Assembly: GCA_911728435.2 (NCBI GenBank)
Contig: OU452211.1
Location: forward strand, 8,476,428-8,540,427
Direction: 5' to 3'
Length of the DNA stretch: 64,000 bases
From: Apoderus coryli
Lineage: Eukaryota; Arthropoda; Insecta; Coleoptera; Attelabidae
Position numbers and translations under genes: made by a program. Every line of letters starts with the position of its first letter. The stretch's first letter is position 1. The notes under the pieces were generated by a model, which worked only from the letters and a program-made list of their open reading frames with translations, was not told the DNA's origin and did not search any database. Below, one piece after another: positions 45,121 to 56,759 of the stretch.

Positions 45121-46365
45121 GGATAGTAGTTTGTATTGTAACTGTAGAATATTTACTTAATTAATTAATTGATTTATTTATTTATTTGACGATGTACCTG
45201 TATGTATTAATTATTATTCTTATGTTTTATATGTTTTGTTTACCTGACTACAAATTATTTTTAATTGTTTGACAAATATATATATTTTATTGTATTTATA
45301 AAATTTGGCAATACGAAGTGGTGGACATTTAATATTTAGGTATTAATTTTCGACTATTATGCCCGAAAATTCAATTTCTATAATAAGTAAGTATATTATG
45401 TAGAAACAATGTTTACTACTATACCTTTAAGAAGTCTATTCCTCTCTTTCCACTAACTCATTTATATTTATACACCGATGTCGTAATTAACGGAATAATT
45501 CAACGAAAAGGTCGTATGCAAATTATATGCTATAATTTTTGATGAAATGTCGCCTGTCATATTGACTACGATAATTTCTACTAATGGCATGACCACAAAA
45601 TTCCGAAAATGATAATAATAATTTGCAGATAATAGTATATTATACGGTGGTAGACAAAAGTCTCCTCAACCATACTATTTTTTTTTTTTTGTTTTGGCTG
45701 CTTTTCATCGATAAATTGAATTAATTACTAAAATTATCTAATTAATAACGACTCTAAGTTCCGCCCGTGGTTGTTTGTCAAAAAGTTGATGTTTTTTATT
45801 TTTGATATTGACAAGTATTTGCTCCCGCTTGGATTGCTGATAGAGCCACGGAAATGGTGTGTTGAATTTTCTGCAGCGATATTATCAATAGCACAGCACT
45901 GGTTCTATTTGTACTATAAATGCTTCAAGGATTAATTGGTGTGATGAAATAGATGTAATATAGATAGAATGTTGTGTTTGAGATAATTTAAAATTATTAC
46001 TTGTATAGAAAATTATAAATTACCGTAATCTTAACAGAAAACCATATGCTCTAAAAGTTGTTTCGTTGATAATTTATCAACAATTCATAATTTATGAAGA
46101 CGGGATGGAGAAGGGAAGAAACTAAACAGATTTTTAACACTGGAACATTGGAATTGGCACATTAAAATCGCATAAACTAGAATCCAACTTAAGCCAATTA
46201 AATTAGACAAAGAAAGAAACTCTTACCTATTAGGGAGGAGAGATAAGAGGTTCTAGGTGGGGGCGTGGGGAGGCTATGCTTCCCCAAATGAAAATATCCC
46301 ATCATTAATCTTTAAAACCTTAAATTTTGGCTACCAGATACGTATTAGTGGCGATTCGTATCCAC
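45121..46365. other. no gene seen; AT-rich
   Basis: The first part to about 45300 may be the 3' UTR of the preceding element; it has TTAATTAATTAATTGATTTA and TATTTATTTATT runs. Nothing else is recognised. Confidence 0.4.
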
Positions 46366-46369
46366 AATA

Positions 46370-46600
46370 TCGATTGTATTCGAATAGCTCTCTTAATTTG
46401 GAAGATGCCATTTTTCTATATTCGTCCGGGTATCTTAGCGGCCACTGAAAAACAGGACTATTTCGTCCCTTTCAACGATTAGGTAAATTTTCATTTAACC
46501 ACTGTCTCACATTGACAGCATTACGGATAGGTGGCTCCAACAAGTTGTAAGTGTAAATTGCATATTTAGAACAGTAATAATACGCACACCGCCAAAATTC
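46370..46600 (-). pseudogene. Tc1/mariner-type transposase fragment
   Basis: Minus strand: 'IRNAVNVRQWLNENLPNR', a stop, then 'GRNSPVFQWPLRYPD', the segment between the second and third catalytic residues in the insect mariner-like group (NVRxWLN...RW-GR...WPPRSPD). Strongly decayed on both sides. Confidence 0.65.
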
Positions 46601-46779
46601 TTGAACCCTCTCGTAAATTTTAAAACAAATATATTTATCATGGCTGCTTTTTTGTTTGTACATTTAATCTTCATTTATTTCACCGTTGCTGGGCATCTAA
46701 AAGTGGTTTGATGATTGTTGAAATTGCAATTATTTCGGCAATAGAATTTCGGTGTTTAATAAAGCAAGAATACTTGTTT

Positions 46780-47430
46780 TGCATGATGAGGGTCTGCCGA
46801 ATCATTGAATCGCGGAAATACTAATGATTCACCGCGCTTCAGTTATCAGAACTGGAAACTAACAGGGTTGACTGTAGACGTGGAACTGGGCGTGCTAGGT
46901 CGATTCATTTCTAGTTCCACAGTACGGCGGAGATTAGCTGGAGCCAATTTGCGATCTAGGAGACCATTAAGAGTAGCTAGGTTACATCACAGACATATAG
47001 CCACTCGTCTACATTGGGCAGGGGAACACTAAGACTGGCTTTTAACTCAGTGACGAAATGTCAATTTTTCGGACGAAACCAGATTTGGTTTAATTAGTGA
47101 TGGTCGGCGACACAGAGTTTGGAGAGGGCCAGGATGACCAGAAAGGCTTTTGCCAGATAAGTCGTTCCATACCAAGGAGGAACAGTAATTTTTTGGGGAG
47201 GCATAATGCATGATCGTCGTGCGCAGCTTATTCCCATTCTAGACACTATGACAGGGGATAGATATATGTTCGAAACATTATTGAACCCATTATTTATCCT
47301 CTCAGAAATGAAATTGGAGCCTCCAGGACCTCACACTCGCCAAAAAGAATGGAAGAACATCCCAATGGATACCATAACACCCTTATTGTTTCCATGTACA
47401 GGCGAGTTAACACCTTACTACAGAACGGGG
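46780..47430 (+). pseudogene. Tc1-like transposase remnant
   Basis: 'STVRRRLAGANLRSRRPLRV' is the end of the DNA-binding domain. 'ATRLHWAGEH', a stop, then 'NFSDETRFGLISDGRRHRVW' includes the first catalytic Asp. 'MHDRRAQLIPILDTMTGDRY' is the following Tc1 segment. Frames change several times. The region of the second and third acidic residues is not recognisable. Confidence 0.85.
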
Positions 47431-47528
47431 AGAACACATCGAATATTAGTGCATTTTTGATTTCGAGTAAAATACAAACGAAAAATATTGCACAATATAA
47501 TCTTCTTCTAATAATTCATTCAAAAATC

Positions 47529-47577
47529 AGCCGTACATGTTTCGAGAGTAGATACTCTCATCATCAGTGCGGACTAA
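47529..47577 (-). ncRNA. hammerhead-ribozyme-like core
   Basis: Minus strand: CTGATGA, extra T, stem II GAGAGTA/TACTCTC (seven perfect pairs, loop TC), GAAA, then CATGTA, which can form a two-pair stem III (A-T, C-G) with loop AT and cleavage A. AG-CCG before and CGG-CT after can pair as stem I with bulges. All helices can form. The inserted T before stem II is the one departure from the classical core. Confidence 0.55.
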
Positions 47578-47599
47578 TGAGATGAATAGAAAGCTAACA

Positions 47600-48475
47600 G
47601 GACAAGGGTTTCTATCAATTACCAAAATAACACTGTGGTCTTTAAAGAATCAAATTAAATTATATGATTTGGGTACTAAGATTAAGCTGATGCTACTTAC
47701 ATAATAGCAACACATTTAATAATAACCTTAATGGACACTACTATATACTTTTACAGTCTTAGTGAATGATATAAAAATTAAAAATAAATTAATTCTAATA
47801 TATTCAATCACCACTATTATAAAGATACCAATATATTTTAAGAAAATCATAAACACATCAAACAACTTCCACAAAATAACAAAATATACTCATAAATTAG
47901 TTTTATTACCACATTTCTCACGCTCATAAATATTTGATTAAAAGAAAATATAAAATACGGTGTTATAGGCACCAGGTTTCTAAAATATTATGCTGTATTA
48001 GTCACTCGGATTTCACAAGGATGAAGATGAAAGATGCACAGGGACATATCAGTTTATGAATGATAGTGAATCAAATGAAATATTGGAAAAACCACAGTAT
48101 TTCGGATTACTTCATACGAGAGTCAATATACAGGGTGTCGCATAATTAATGGTACACAGTAAAACTGCAGATTCCTTGGGTGAAAATATTCAGATTTGAC
48201 CAAAATTTCCTTAAGTTTTTGGATATCATTCTTGGGGTTTTTGGTTCGCATTAATAAACAATAGTGAGATCAAAAACTTTTATTTCATGTCAACTTTACA
48301 CAATGTTCAATATTCATCAATTTTCAATAAAAAATCGTCAAAATAATAGAATGAAAAAAGTACAATGACACCTAGGTACTCGAAAACAGCACAGTAAAAA
48401 GTTAAACATATCAAAAATACAATATAAGTAAAAATAACAAAAATTTGATATGAAGTTCAGAATATATTCTAATTA
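47600..48475. other. no gene seen; one ATACAGGGTG end
   Basis: An ATACAGGGTGTCGCATAATT element end lies at 48128. No coding similarity. Confidence 0.4.
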
Positions 48476-48479
48476 AAAT

Positions 48480-49045
48480 TCATCATTATTCAAAATATCA
48501 ACTGCGAGTGCTAAGATATCTTTTAAACTATCACAATAAATATCACAGCCCATCAGGTGCACATAACATAAATGGGTGACTTTAAGTCGACATTTGTTCG
48601 TGGTCTACTATTATAAAATGTGTTGAAGCATCGAGTGCTCTGTCGTGGTAACAGGAAAATCACTTGGCCCAAAAGATCTGGACAATCAATGTTATTGTGC
48701 AACAACTTATATAAAAAAGCAAGTGATGCACATTTACGCCTGAGTATTAAGCTGTCGATATTGAACCTATTGTGTACTTCCCGTTCCGGCTAAATCCCAT
48801 CCTCCTTATAACAAAAATATTTTAGAAATTTTCTTTGAACTTTTTCAATTATGAACTGATGGCATTGATAATAGGGTGACCACTCTACCGAACAATATTT
48901 CAGTTTAGGTCTTACTAATGTAAAATACAACGTCTTCAAGGCTTGAACATCAGAAAATGAATGACAAGTTCTCACCAAAAAACCAAAGGTCTGTGAAACC
49001 TCCGATGACTTTGTCCGGCCATGGTTTGTGAACTGTGTTTCAGCG
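48480..49045 (-). pseudogene. non-LTR RT C-terminal end (CR1/Jockey-like)
   Basis: Minus strand: 'SQTFGFLVRTCHSFSDVQAL', 'KTLYFTLVRPKLKYCSVEWS' and 'IEKVQRKFLKYFCYKEDGI'. After a frame change 'YNIDSLILRRKCASLAFLYK' and 'LLHNNIDCPDLL' follow, then a decayed end 'RPRTNVDLKSPIY'. This is the usual C-terminus of an insect non-LTR element. The RT core is missing. Its 5' break joins a copy of the 42.6 kb miniature element. Confidence 0.85.
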
Positions 49046-49092
49046 GGCATATTGCCGGCTCACACTAGATGTCGCCAAAAACATCTCGTTGT
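49012..49092. repeat. partial copy of the 42.4 kb miniature element
   Basis: About 80 bases (for example TTTGTGAACTGTGTTTCA and CACACTAGATGTCGCCAAAA) match 42569-42650 closely. Confidence 0.75.
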
Positions 49093-49125
49093 CAGTCCTA
49101 TATCGTACTTGAATAATTATTGTTT

Positions 49126-49178
49126 GTATCCTGTGACGACGGGAACAGAGACTGGTTTCCGAAACGTTAGGACTATAT
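49126..49178 (+). ncRNA. hammerhead-ribozyme-like core
   Basis: GTGACGA (first core base C replaced by G) at 49133-49139, extra C, stem II GGGAAC/GTTTCC (six pairs, one G-T), GAAA at 49161-49164, and CGTT giving a two-pair loop-less stem III and cleavage T. TCCT (49129-49132) and AGGA (49169-49172) pair as stem I. The replaced core C would be expected to reduce activity. Confidence 0.5.
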
Positions 49179-49251
49179 AAAGAGAGGATTTTTACGTTAC
49201 GTTTAGTCCCGAAATACTCAAAACAATGAGCTATAAGGATTGATATTATTA

Positions 49252-50494
49252 CGAGGGTTGCCTTTCATATTTCGGGATTTGGCAACCCTGGTGTTGCAAT
49301 CTGGCAGCTGACAGCTCTATCGTAAAGTTCGACATTTTTGAGGTTATACGTACTCAGAACGTTTTCACATACGAGCGCTATTTGTGTTGATTACAGTAAC
49401 TTAAAAGATTCATCTCGGCCCAAAAATGGAATTAAATCGTGAACATTTTCGTGCGATTATTTTTTCCAACTTTCGACGTGGATGAACTCAGCAACAGTGC
49501 AACTTAATTCAATTTTTGGCGATGAAGCTCCATCAAGAACCAGTGTTTATCGATGGTATGGTGAATTCAATCGTGGTCGTAGTTCACTGCAAGACGAATT
49601 TCGTGTAGTTCGTCCAAAATCAGTTGTTGTTCCGAAAACCATTGATGCTGTGCGCGAACTGATATTGCAAGATCGTCATGTGACCTATCAAGAGATTGGG
49701 ACAACCTTACCAGCAGCCTAACCAGCATACAGTCAATATTGCATAAACATTTGACTGTCAAAAAAATTTGTTCGCGTTGGATCCTACACAATTTGTCAAT
49801 TGCTCAAAAAAGGCTCGTGTCGATTGGTCGAAAGAAATGCTCAAAAAGTACGATCGCGGTGCTTCGAAATACGTCTATGACATCGTGACAGGTGATGAAT
49901 CGTGGATTTACGCGTTGAGCCCGAAAGTAAACAGCAGTTGACTGTATGGACGTTTCAAGATGAGCCAAATCCAACAAAAGTTGTTCGCTCACGAAGCACT
50001 TCCAAGCAAATGGTCACCTGTTTTTTCGGAAAAACTGGACATATCGCTACCGTACCACTAGAACAACGCAGAACAGTCAATTCTGAGTGGTACACAACCA
50101 TTTGTTTGCCAGTTGTCTTCCAAGAAATCAGGAAAACCAACTGCCGAAGACGGATCACTCTTCACCACGACAATGCGAGCTCTCACACATCGGTTCAAAC
50201 ATCTGCATTTTTGAGAACCCAAAACATCGATTTGATGAGTCATCCGCCGTATAGTCTTCACTTGGCACCGAATGACTTCTTTTATTCCCGTACGTAAAAA
50301 ACAAACTGAGAGGTCAACGTTTTTCGACACCTGAAGAAGCGGTTGCTGCATTCAGAATAGATGTTTTGGAGATACCTCACTCAGAGTGGCAAAAGTGCTT
50401 CGACAATTGGTTCAAACGCATGCAAAAGTGTATAGATCTTCATGGGGAATATTTTGAAAAACAAACAAACAAAGTGATTGTCGATGATTAATAT
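49252..50494 (+). mobile_element. mariner element, copy 5
   Basis: The left terminus CGAGGGTTGCCTTTCATATT follows TA. Homology ends at about 50494, inside the 3' non-coding part, so the right terminal repeat is missing. Confidence 0.85.
49425..50460 (+). pseudogene. mariner transposase, inactivated (copy 5)
   Basis: The N-terminal region keeps the most complete DNA-binding domain of the family here: 'LNSIFGDEAPSRTSVYRWYG' and 'EFNRGRSSLQDEF'. The frame breaks after 'YQEIGTTL' and again near the first Asp ('TGDESWIYA'). From 49902 the frame runs 'PNPTKVVRSRSTSKQM' to 'HHDNASSHTSVQT' (second Asp) and 'SLHLAPNDFF', where D of SPD is replaced by H. A deletion within FFLF shifts the end. Inactive. 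Confidence 0.85.
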
Positions 50495-50499
50495 TATAT

Positions 50500-53080
50500 T
50501 ACATATAATGTCAAGTTTTATACACCAATATTTAAAAGAAGTGCATAATGAAATAATATGTTAATTACCTTTGACATTCCTAACAAACAATTTTTGTTAG
50601 ATCAACAATGACTTAAATTCGCCTCTTGTCAAAATTTGCCGCAACCAAAGGGAAACTTTGGGAACACCCTGTATAATATGCTACACATAATTTTTCGCCA
50701 CAGACCCAGCATTTGCTTGTAAATTTTAATGTAGTCTTGCACCCCACGTAGCTACACTAAATTATGGTTATATGTCGATGGACGACGACAATAGATGTCT
50801 TTCTCCATCTCTATGTTTTCCACCATGATGCAGTCTCGGGGGCGATATGGTCGACCAAAGTGACAACGACAATGTCGTAAATACCATATTCTTATTGCAC
50901 CATCCGCTACTTCTGCCCCGCACATTGACAACATTAATGTAACTTTAGCAGAGAACGGACAACGGCAGGATTGCCGGATGTACGAAAATTTGCTAGCATG
51001 CAAAAATATCATTAAAGGCCACATCAAGTTGAAGGGCACGGTACGATTGCTGCGTTCCAAATTCATATTCTGGAGCCACCCCATCTGCCAAACCTCGGAG
51101 TATTTAGTTTATAAGATAGTAATGACTCGTGGAGGCTCAAAATTTTGATTAACAGCCATTAAAAATCAAAAATACAAACATTATTTAACTTCCCCCAAGG
51201 TTCACCAAAACTATTATTTAAAACCCTCTGATACTATGAAAAACTTGTCCCTGTATTTCTTGACCTATATAGGGACTTGGTTCAATAACTTTTGCACTCT
51301 AAAATCCCAAAGAATACTGAATACTATTAGAATTTGATCCTGTTCTTCCCGATTTGGAAAACTACTGTTAAGTTCACTATGCAACCCTACACGATTTATT
51401 GTCATCGTTATTTTGAGTCGTTGTCAAATCACTAAGTCTGGAATAACTTCATGATCACATAGTTTAGCTAGCCCACCTCATAAACTATGGAAACAGAAGA
51501 TTTTTACTAAATTCGGTATTTTTTAAGATCCAAGGAAAGAGAGACAGGGCACGAATCTTTCATTTGCAATTCAGGTTTTGGAAGATAGCAGAATGTATCA
51601 CAATCCCATAACAGATCTTTAAGTGACTTAAAAACCTTGAATATGAATATGAAAAACTCCACCCAGGTTTTCAAAATAGTTAAAACATCAACTCGCTGAT
51701 TAATTTAAAACCAAAAGCTTCTATAAATGACTCAAAAATATAGGAAAATATGTAAAATATTCGTGCAAACGTAGTATTCAATTGAGGGTGGCTGGTTGAA
51801 GATTCATTTTGTCTCTCTATCTTGAGATCCTCGAATTTTTTTTAGGCCTCACCATCCAATTTCAGAGTTATGATTCAAATTAAAACCTTCAAATCGCTTT
51901 CACTTCTGAATCTGCATTCGTCCCATTGGTCTAGACTCACTATTGCTGGCATATTATGTTCTCACTTACTAAGCTTCTAAGCTTTCCAGACTGTTGTGTC
52001 CTCAAACGTGTGCAATATCTAATATATCTATCTAAGATAAAGATGACATTAGAAAACCTTTGGCTTAAAGTTTCAAGAGGAGGAACTCTTCCAAAGGTCA
52101 TCGGATACGGGAAAACTTCATAACACTGTTGAATAAAATTTGCGATCAAACAGTGAACATCCGAGAGGGTCACTTCGGATATGCAGCTCGTCCATAATGG
52201 TTTGAACAAACTTTTATCCATGCCTTTACTTGTGGATTTGTTTGATCAACGATAGTTTAAAGATCAATGATCGATCCAATTAAGATAAAGCTCGTAGCTC
52301 TTTAAAGCTGATTGAAATGTTTAAAAATTGCATCTGGCAACTCTGCCTTAGTATTGGCGACAAACGTATTATATGGAACGTTATCACCCATTCTGTCGAA
52401 TACGAAAAGCAGTTACAAGCGAAAAATATGATTGTTTCCAAAAGTGGATTGAGTAAAAGGAATAATATACATAAATTTACAGATATTGCTACGAACGTTT
52501 CAATCTAGTATCTCTTGTTTTGTAAATGTACCAGAAAAAGAATTAAATGACTGTATCTTGTGTCTGTTAAAACAACTTGGTTAATAAAGACATTATTTTA
52601 TTTATTTTATCTGGGAAATTGAACAATCAAAGACGTCAATACAGAAGACACAACAACAAAAGACAACGGCTATGGTGTGAAAAAGTGATTTTTTTTCGCA
52701 GTTTTCAAGTAACACATCACTTTATGAAGTGACAAAGTTTAAATTCGGATTCAGTACCCCAAAAATCATAAAGAACGAAGAAGACAACCAACCAAGCAAC
52801 GAGTTCGAGTTGATAATAGCGTTGCAGACATTGGGCGCTATTTCTGAGATTGATTGCTTTCAAATTCGTAATGTGATCATCAAACTGGTAAATGAATCTC
52901 TACTTGCCAATAAGTATCTCAGAGTTATTGTTAGCCGAATTGACTGCTCTATATTTTATGTCTTGTTCGCCAACACGAGAGACATTCATATCAATTAAAA
53001 TCTCAAAATCAATTAAACTTTCTGAATCCAGATCTGCCATTTATTCTGAAACGAAATAAAATATCCATCATCAAAGTCAG
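50500..53080. other. no gene recognised
   Basis: An ACACCCTGTATA end lies at 50667. Open frames at 50752-51084, 51940-52221 and 52729-52998 have no domain signatures that I recognise. Confidence 0.4.
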
Positions 53081-53084
53081 TGTC

Positions 53085-53705
53085 AAATAAAACAAAAACA
53101 AACAAAAACTCCAACTCCATACACAATATTTAATTCAATTATGAAAACGGAAACTAGTTTCGGCTTAACAAACCATCATCAGTCCTACACTAAAGATAAA
53201 ACGAACGCATAAGAGAAAACAAAACGAAAAATGGACAACAAATTTGATAAGTTTATAAGGCAAAAACTTACCAGATGACAAAACATCTATCAAACTCTAA
53301 ACACACCAAAACAACTCACAAACACGAAAAAAATCTTGTGGTGAGGAAATAAAAATCAGAAATCAAAAAAGGAAAAAGGGAGAAAAAAGGAAAAAAAAAG
53401 AAGAGAATTAAATATTTTGATTTTTATTTACTCACCACAAGATGTTTACGTGTTTGTGAGTTGTTTTGGTGTGTTGTTTAGAGTTTGATGTTTTCTGTAC
53501 ACAGGTGTTTTGTCAACTGGTAAGTTTTTTGCCTTATAAACTTATGTACAAATGTGTTGTCCATTTTACGTTTTATTTTCATTATACGTTGGTTTATTTT
53601 AGGACTATAATTTTTTGACTTGTTACGCCGAAACTAGTTTCCATTTTCATAATTGAATTAAATATTGTGTGGAGTTGACTTTGAAAGTTTTTGTTTGTTT
53701 TCTTT
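53085..53705. mobile_element. fold-back element with hammerhead-like core in one arm
   Basis: Arms of about 280 bases (53085-53365 and 53419-53705) are diverged reverse complements around a purine-rich spacer. Left-arm TTGTTTTGGTGTGTT complements are easily seen in the right arm. Both arms contain GAAACTAGTTTCC near their outer ends. There is no coding sequence. Confidence 0.75.
53148..53186 (-). ncRNA. hammerhead-ribozyme-like core in the fold-back arm
   Basis: Minus strand: CTGATGA, extra T, stem II GGTTT/AAGCC (one T-G pair, loop GTT), GAAA, then CTAGTT, which can form a two-pair stem III with loop TA. GGA before and TCC after pair as stem I. In the opposite arm the GAAAC half is kept but CTGATGA is lost. 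Confidence 0.5.
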
Positions 53706-53709
53706 TATT

Positions 53710-55320
53710 TATTCTGAAGTTTGTTAACAACTTTGAGGAATGTTCAATTCTATTTTGCAACAGTTCGCGTACCTACTGCTTCACTAGTTACCGATATGTT
53801 TCTCGACTGGCCGCAAATTTAAGCCTGTAGCAGTCGAAATACTTCTGGGCACAAGTTTGTTGTAAAGTATATTTTTGGTTGTGGGCAAATGTTAGGTCAG
53901 GACTGCCCTTAAGCATCTTATGCTACTATACAAACCGGTTAGTTACCAATCCATCTATAGGTACCTACCGATATCTGATGGTTGTAACAACCTGAATGCA
54001 TATTCTTTACTAAAACTTACTTTATTAAGTATATCTTCGGGTATATATCGGTATAATCATTAAATCTGCAAGAACGAGTAATGCACATAATGAGTCAATA
54101 TCCCACTTTAATCGCCAAATTAATCCTTTTCTTCTATATTATAGAAAACCAGCGTAATCCTTAATTATTTTTATTTTCCTCCTAATTAAGCATGCCAGTA
54201 ACCAATGAACTTTTATTACATATTAGATTTTGTTCAATTACTAATTATTATTTTATGTTAACATACAGATGCTGTCTTATTGGATTAGGCAGATGTTATA
54301 TGAATAAACTTCGTTAAAATAAATAATATTACGAGGGCCACTATTAATATTTTCATCTTCGATATGTTTTCAGTTTTATATTCTATTGTTACATTGTTAG
54401 AATAATTGAAGTTGTCTAATAATATAAAAGATTGTCACTGAATTAATATTGATCTTGATGAATTAGATTACTGTCGCGTAATTTAACTACAATATTTTCT
54501 GATCCTTAGAGCCGGATTCTAATACTTTTTGCCATGATGAAGGCGATTTAAGCTCATTTTCTCCATGCCAGGCGTGTGTTTGGCAACAATAAGTCAGCTA
54601 TATGTCTTTATTTTTATTTTAGCCTTCATTCTTAAGCCTCATACAATTCTTTCTTTCTTTTTTTTTTGTTGTTAGAAATATCAAATCAGCATTATCAGAA
54701 TTCACTTATTTCCGTTCTAATTTTGGATGCCAAAGTCTATGTGTTTCCTTGTTAACTTAAAAATGGATTTACGTTTTTTCTATAATTTTTTGATACTGCT
54801 GCCATAGTGGGCGAATATTTAATTGAAATACTTTTAAAAATACTACAAAGAAAGTCAGCAGGTGATCAAAAATTCGGAATAGCACTAATAATTATCAATT
54901 TTTATTAGCACGCCACTGTACAGCATATCATTTAGGTATTCGATATTTTTTATCACAATAAACAGGTTTACTGAAAATTTCTAACAAAATCTACTAATAA
55001 GAACAATTCAGGATGGTTTAGGTGCTTAAAAGTTGAAAAAATTGGAAGTTATGAAAAAAAAACAGTATTTTTCAAAGTACAACAGGTATAAAAAATTTGA
55101 GAAATAACTGTTTTTGCAGAAGATCATAGAATCAAAAGGCGCATGTAAATAAAATTAAAAAACTTTCCTTGGAAAGTTAGGCACATTCAAAATTGGGATA
55201 AACTATGGCGATTTTTCTTGAACAATTTTAAATAACAGCTAAAAACACTGAAAATTTGTTTGAACTATTAACTATTTTCCAATCCAAAATTTATCAATAA
55301 AAAATCCAGTGCCGTAATAA
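53710..55320. other. no gene seen
   Basis: AT-rich. No coding similarity, RNA gene or terminal repeats recognised. Confidence 0.35.
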
Positions 55321-55325
55321 AAAAA

Positions 55326-55368
55326 ACTAGTTGATGATGGTTTTTCGAAAACGAAACGTCGCAGTGAA
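55326..55368 (+). ncRNA. hammerhead-ribozyme-like core
   Basis: TTGATGA (first C changed to T) at 55331-55337, two extra bases, stem II GTTTT/AAAAC (loop TCG), GAAA at 55353-55356 and CGTC giving a two-pair loop-less stem III and the classical GTC cleavage triplet. Stem I pairing is partial. Confidence 0.45.
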
Positions 55369-55639
55369 AATTTGTAAACACTATCTTATTCTCCTTAAAA
55401 AGTAACAATGATAAAGTGATTTTAATTTTTTTATATCTGTAAAAATAATGTCAGAAATAAATAAAAACTAAAATCGTAAAAAGTTGTTTATTCAAAAATG
55501 CTCGGCTAAAGTTAGTTTCATTTTGAAAACAGCATTTAAAAGATGTTTAAATTGTACAACTGTTCTCTAATTTAACCGTTTTCAAGATTCCAGTGCTATC
55601 CCATTCTTATCTTGGACACGGTGTATATTTAGCAGGGTT

Positions 55640-56035
55640 GGGCCAAGTTATTTTTAATTTTTTTTGAAGATCTTATATAAAAATACTATCCGGGCCCCAC
55701 CAAGTGAAACTAGTATCATCAGCAAAGAGACATACTTTACCGCTGATGTCTAGGCACGTAATGTCGTTGATAAATAGCAAAAACAAAATAGGACCCAACA
55801 CCGAACCCTGTGGAACTTCACAATCCATCGGCCTGCAAGAAGACACAGCCGCATTGACCCTCACACACTGACTTCTGTTGCTAAGGTACGACTTCAACCA
55901 TCCCAGTGGAACCCTCCGAATTCCGTAGTGCTGTATCTTGTTAATTAGGATGTTATGACTTACACAGTCGAATGCTTTGGAGATATCACAGAAAATTGAT
56001 GCTGTAAAGTGGAGATTGTTCAAGTTGGAGTAATA
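55640..56035 (-). pseudogene. Jockey-like RT fragment with FADD box
   Basis: Minus strand: 'NNLHFTASIFCDISKAFDCV' (motif A), 'GVRVPLGWLKSYLSNRSQ'-like segment, 'CEVPQGSVLGPILFLLFIND' (motif B') and 'VCLFADDTSF' (motif C). It is one uninterrupted frame of 116 codons, with both catalytic Asp sites intact but the rest of the protein missing. It preserves exactly the blocks deleted from the copy at 43.8-45.1 kb. Confidence 0.9.
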
Positions 56036-56039
56036 AAAT

Positions 56040-56755
56040 ACCTATTTAACAACCCATACCGTGTATTATCCAAAAGCTTATTTCGTATGTACATCCTGTA
56101 TGAAAATAATTATCTTCACACTGTTCATATGCCTAAAAGTAAGTATATCAAATTTTTATCCATTTGTAACAGTGAAGAATGATAATGTAATAAAAGCCCA
56201 TAACTCAAACATCTGGCAGATGGTCGATTTTCATATTGTGTCACTTACCCGATAATTAAGCAACATCTATCATCAGCACTCCGAGTCCATATTTAATTTT
56301 CGTTTTATGCCTTTTGTTTCTGCATTTGGATTTGCAGTGTATAAATATATCTTTCTCCGTATGACGACGGACTGTACCTGTCTGTCGGCCAGGCCGGCCT
56401 GGGTCCCGTATACTTTATTATATATAGAATGCAATATGGCGATTGAGAAGATCTTCCTGATAACTATAATAAATCTACCACAAGGCTCGAATGCGTGCGG
56501 TTTTTTTTTTACTTATTTCAATTTAAACCAGTTTACTTAGGTTCATAATATTATGCTGGTCTATATATTTATCAGAAATTGTAACATATCAAGAGTCTAA
56601 TAATTGTTAATTTTAACTAAGTTTTAATTAAAATATTAATCAAGCATTGGACTGGCAATATAACAGTTAGCTCCAATGCGATGTTTCGACCTTTGATTAA
56701 AGGCTATTGAAACTATACAAATAAGCTTCTAGTTGTTATAATTGTAGATTGTAGA
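56040..56755. other. no gene seen
   Basis: AT-rich. At 56683-56715 a CCTTT...AAAGG hairpin followed on the minus strand by CGAAAC resembles half of a hammerhead-like core without CTGANGA. Confidence 0.35.
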
Positions 56756-56759
56756 TTCT

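Noticed and set aside
50752..51084. 110-codon minus-strand frame as a gene
   Set aside because: No domain features, and no supporting neighbouring exon or splice pattern seen.
56683..56715. Hammerhead ribozyme
   Set aside because: The hairpin and GAAAC are present but the CTGANGA half and a stem III closure are missing.
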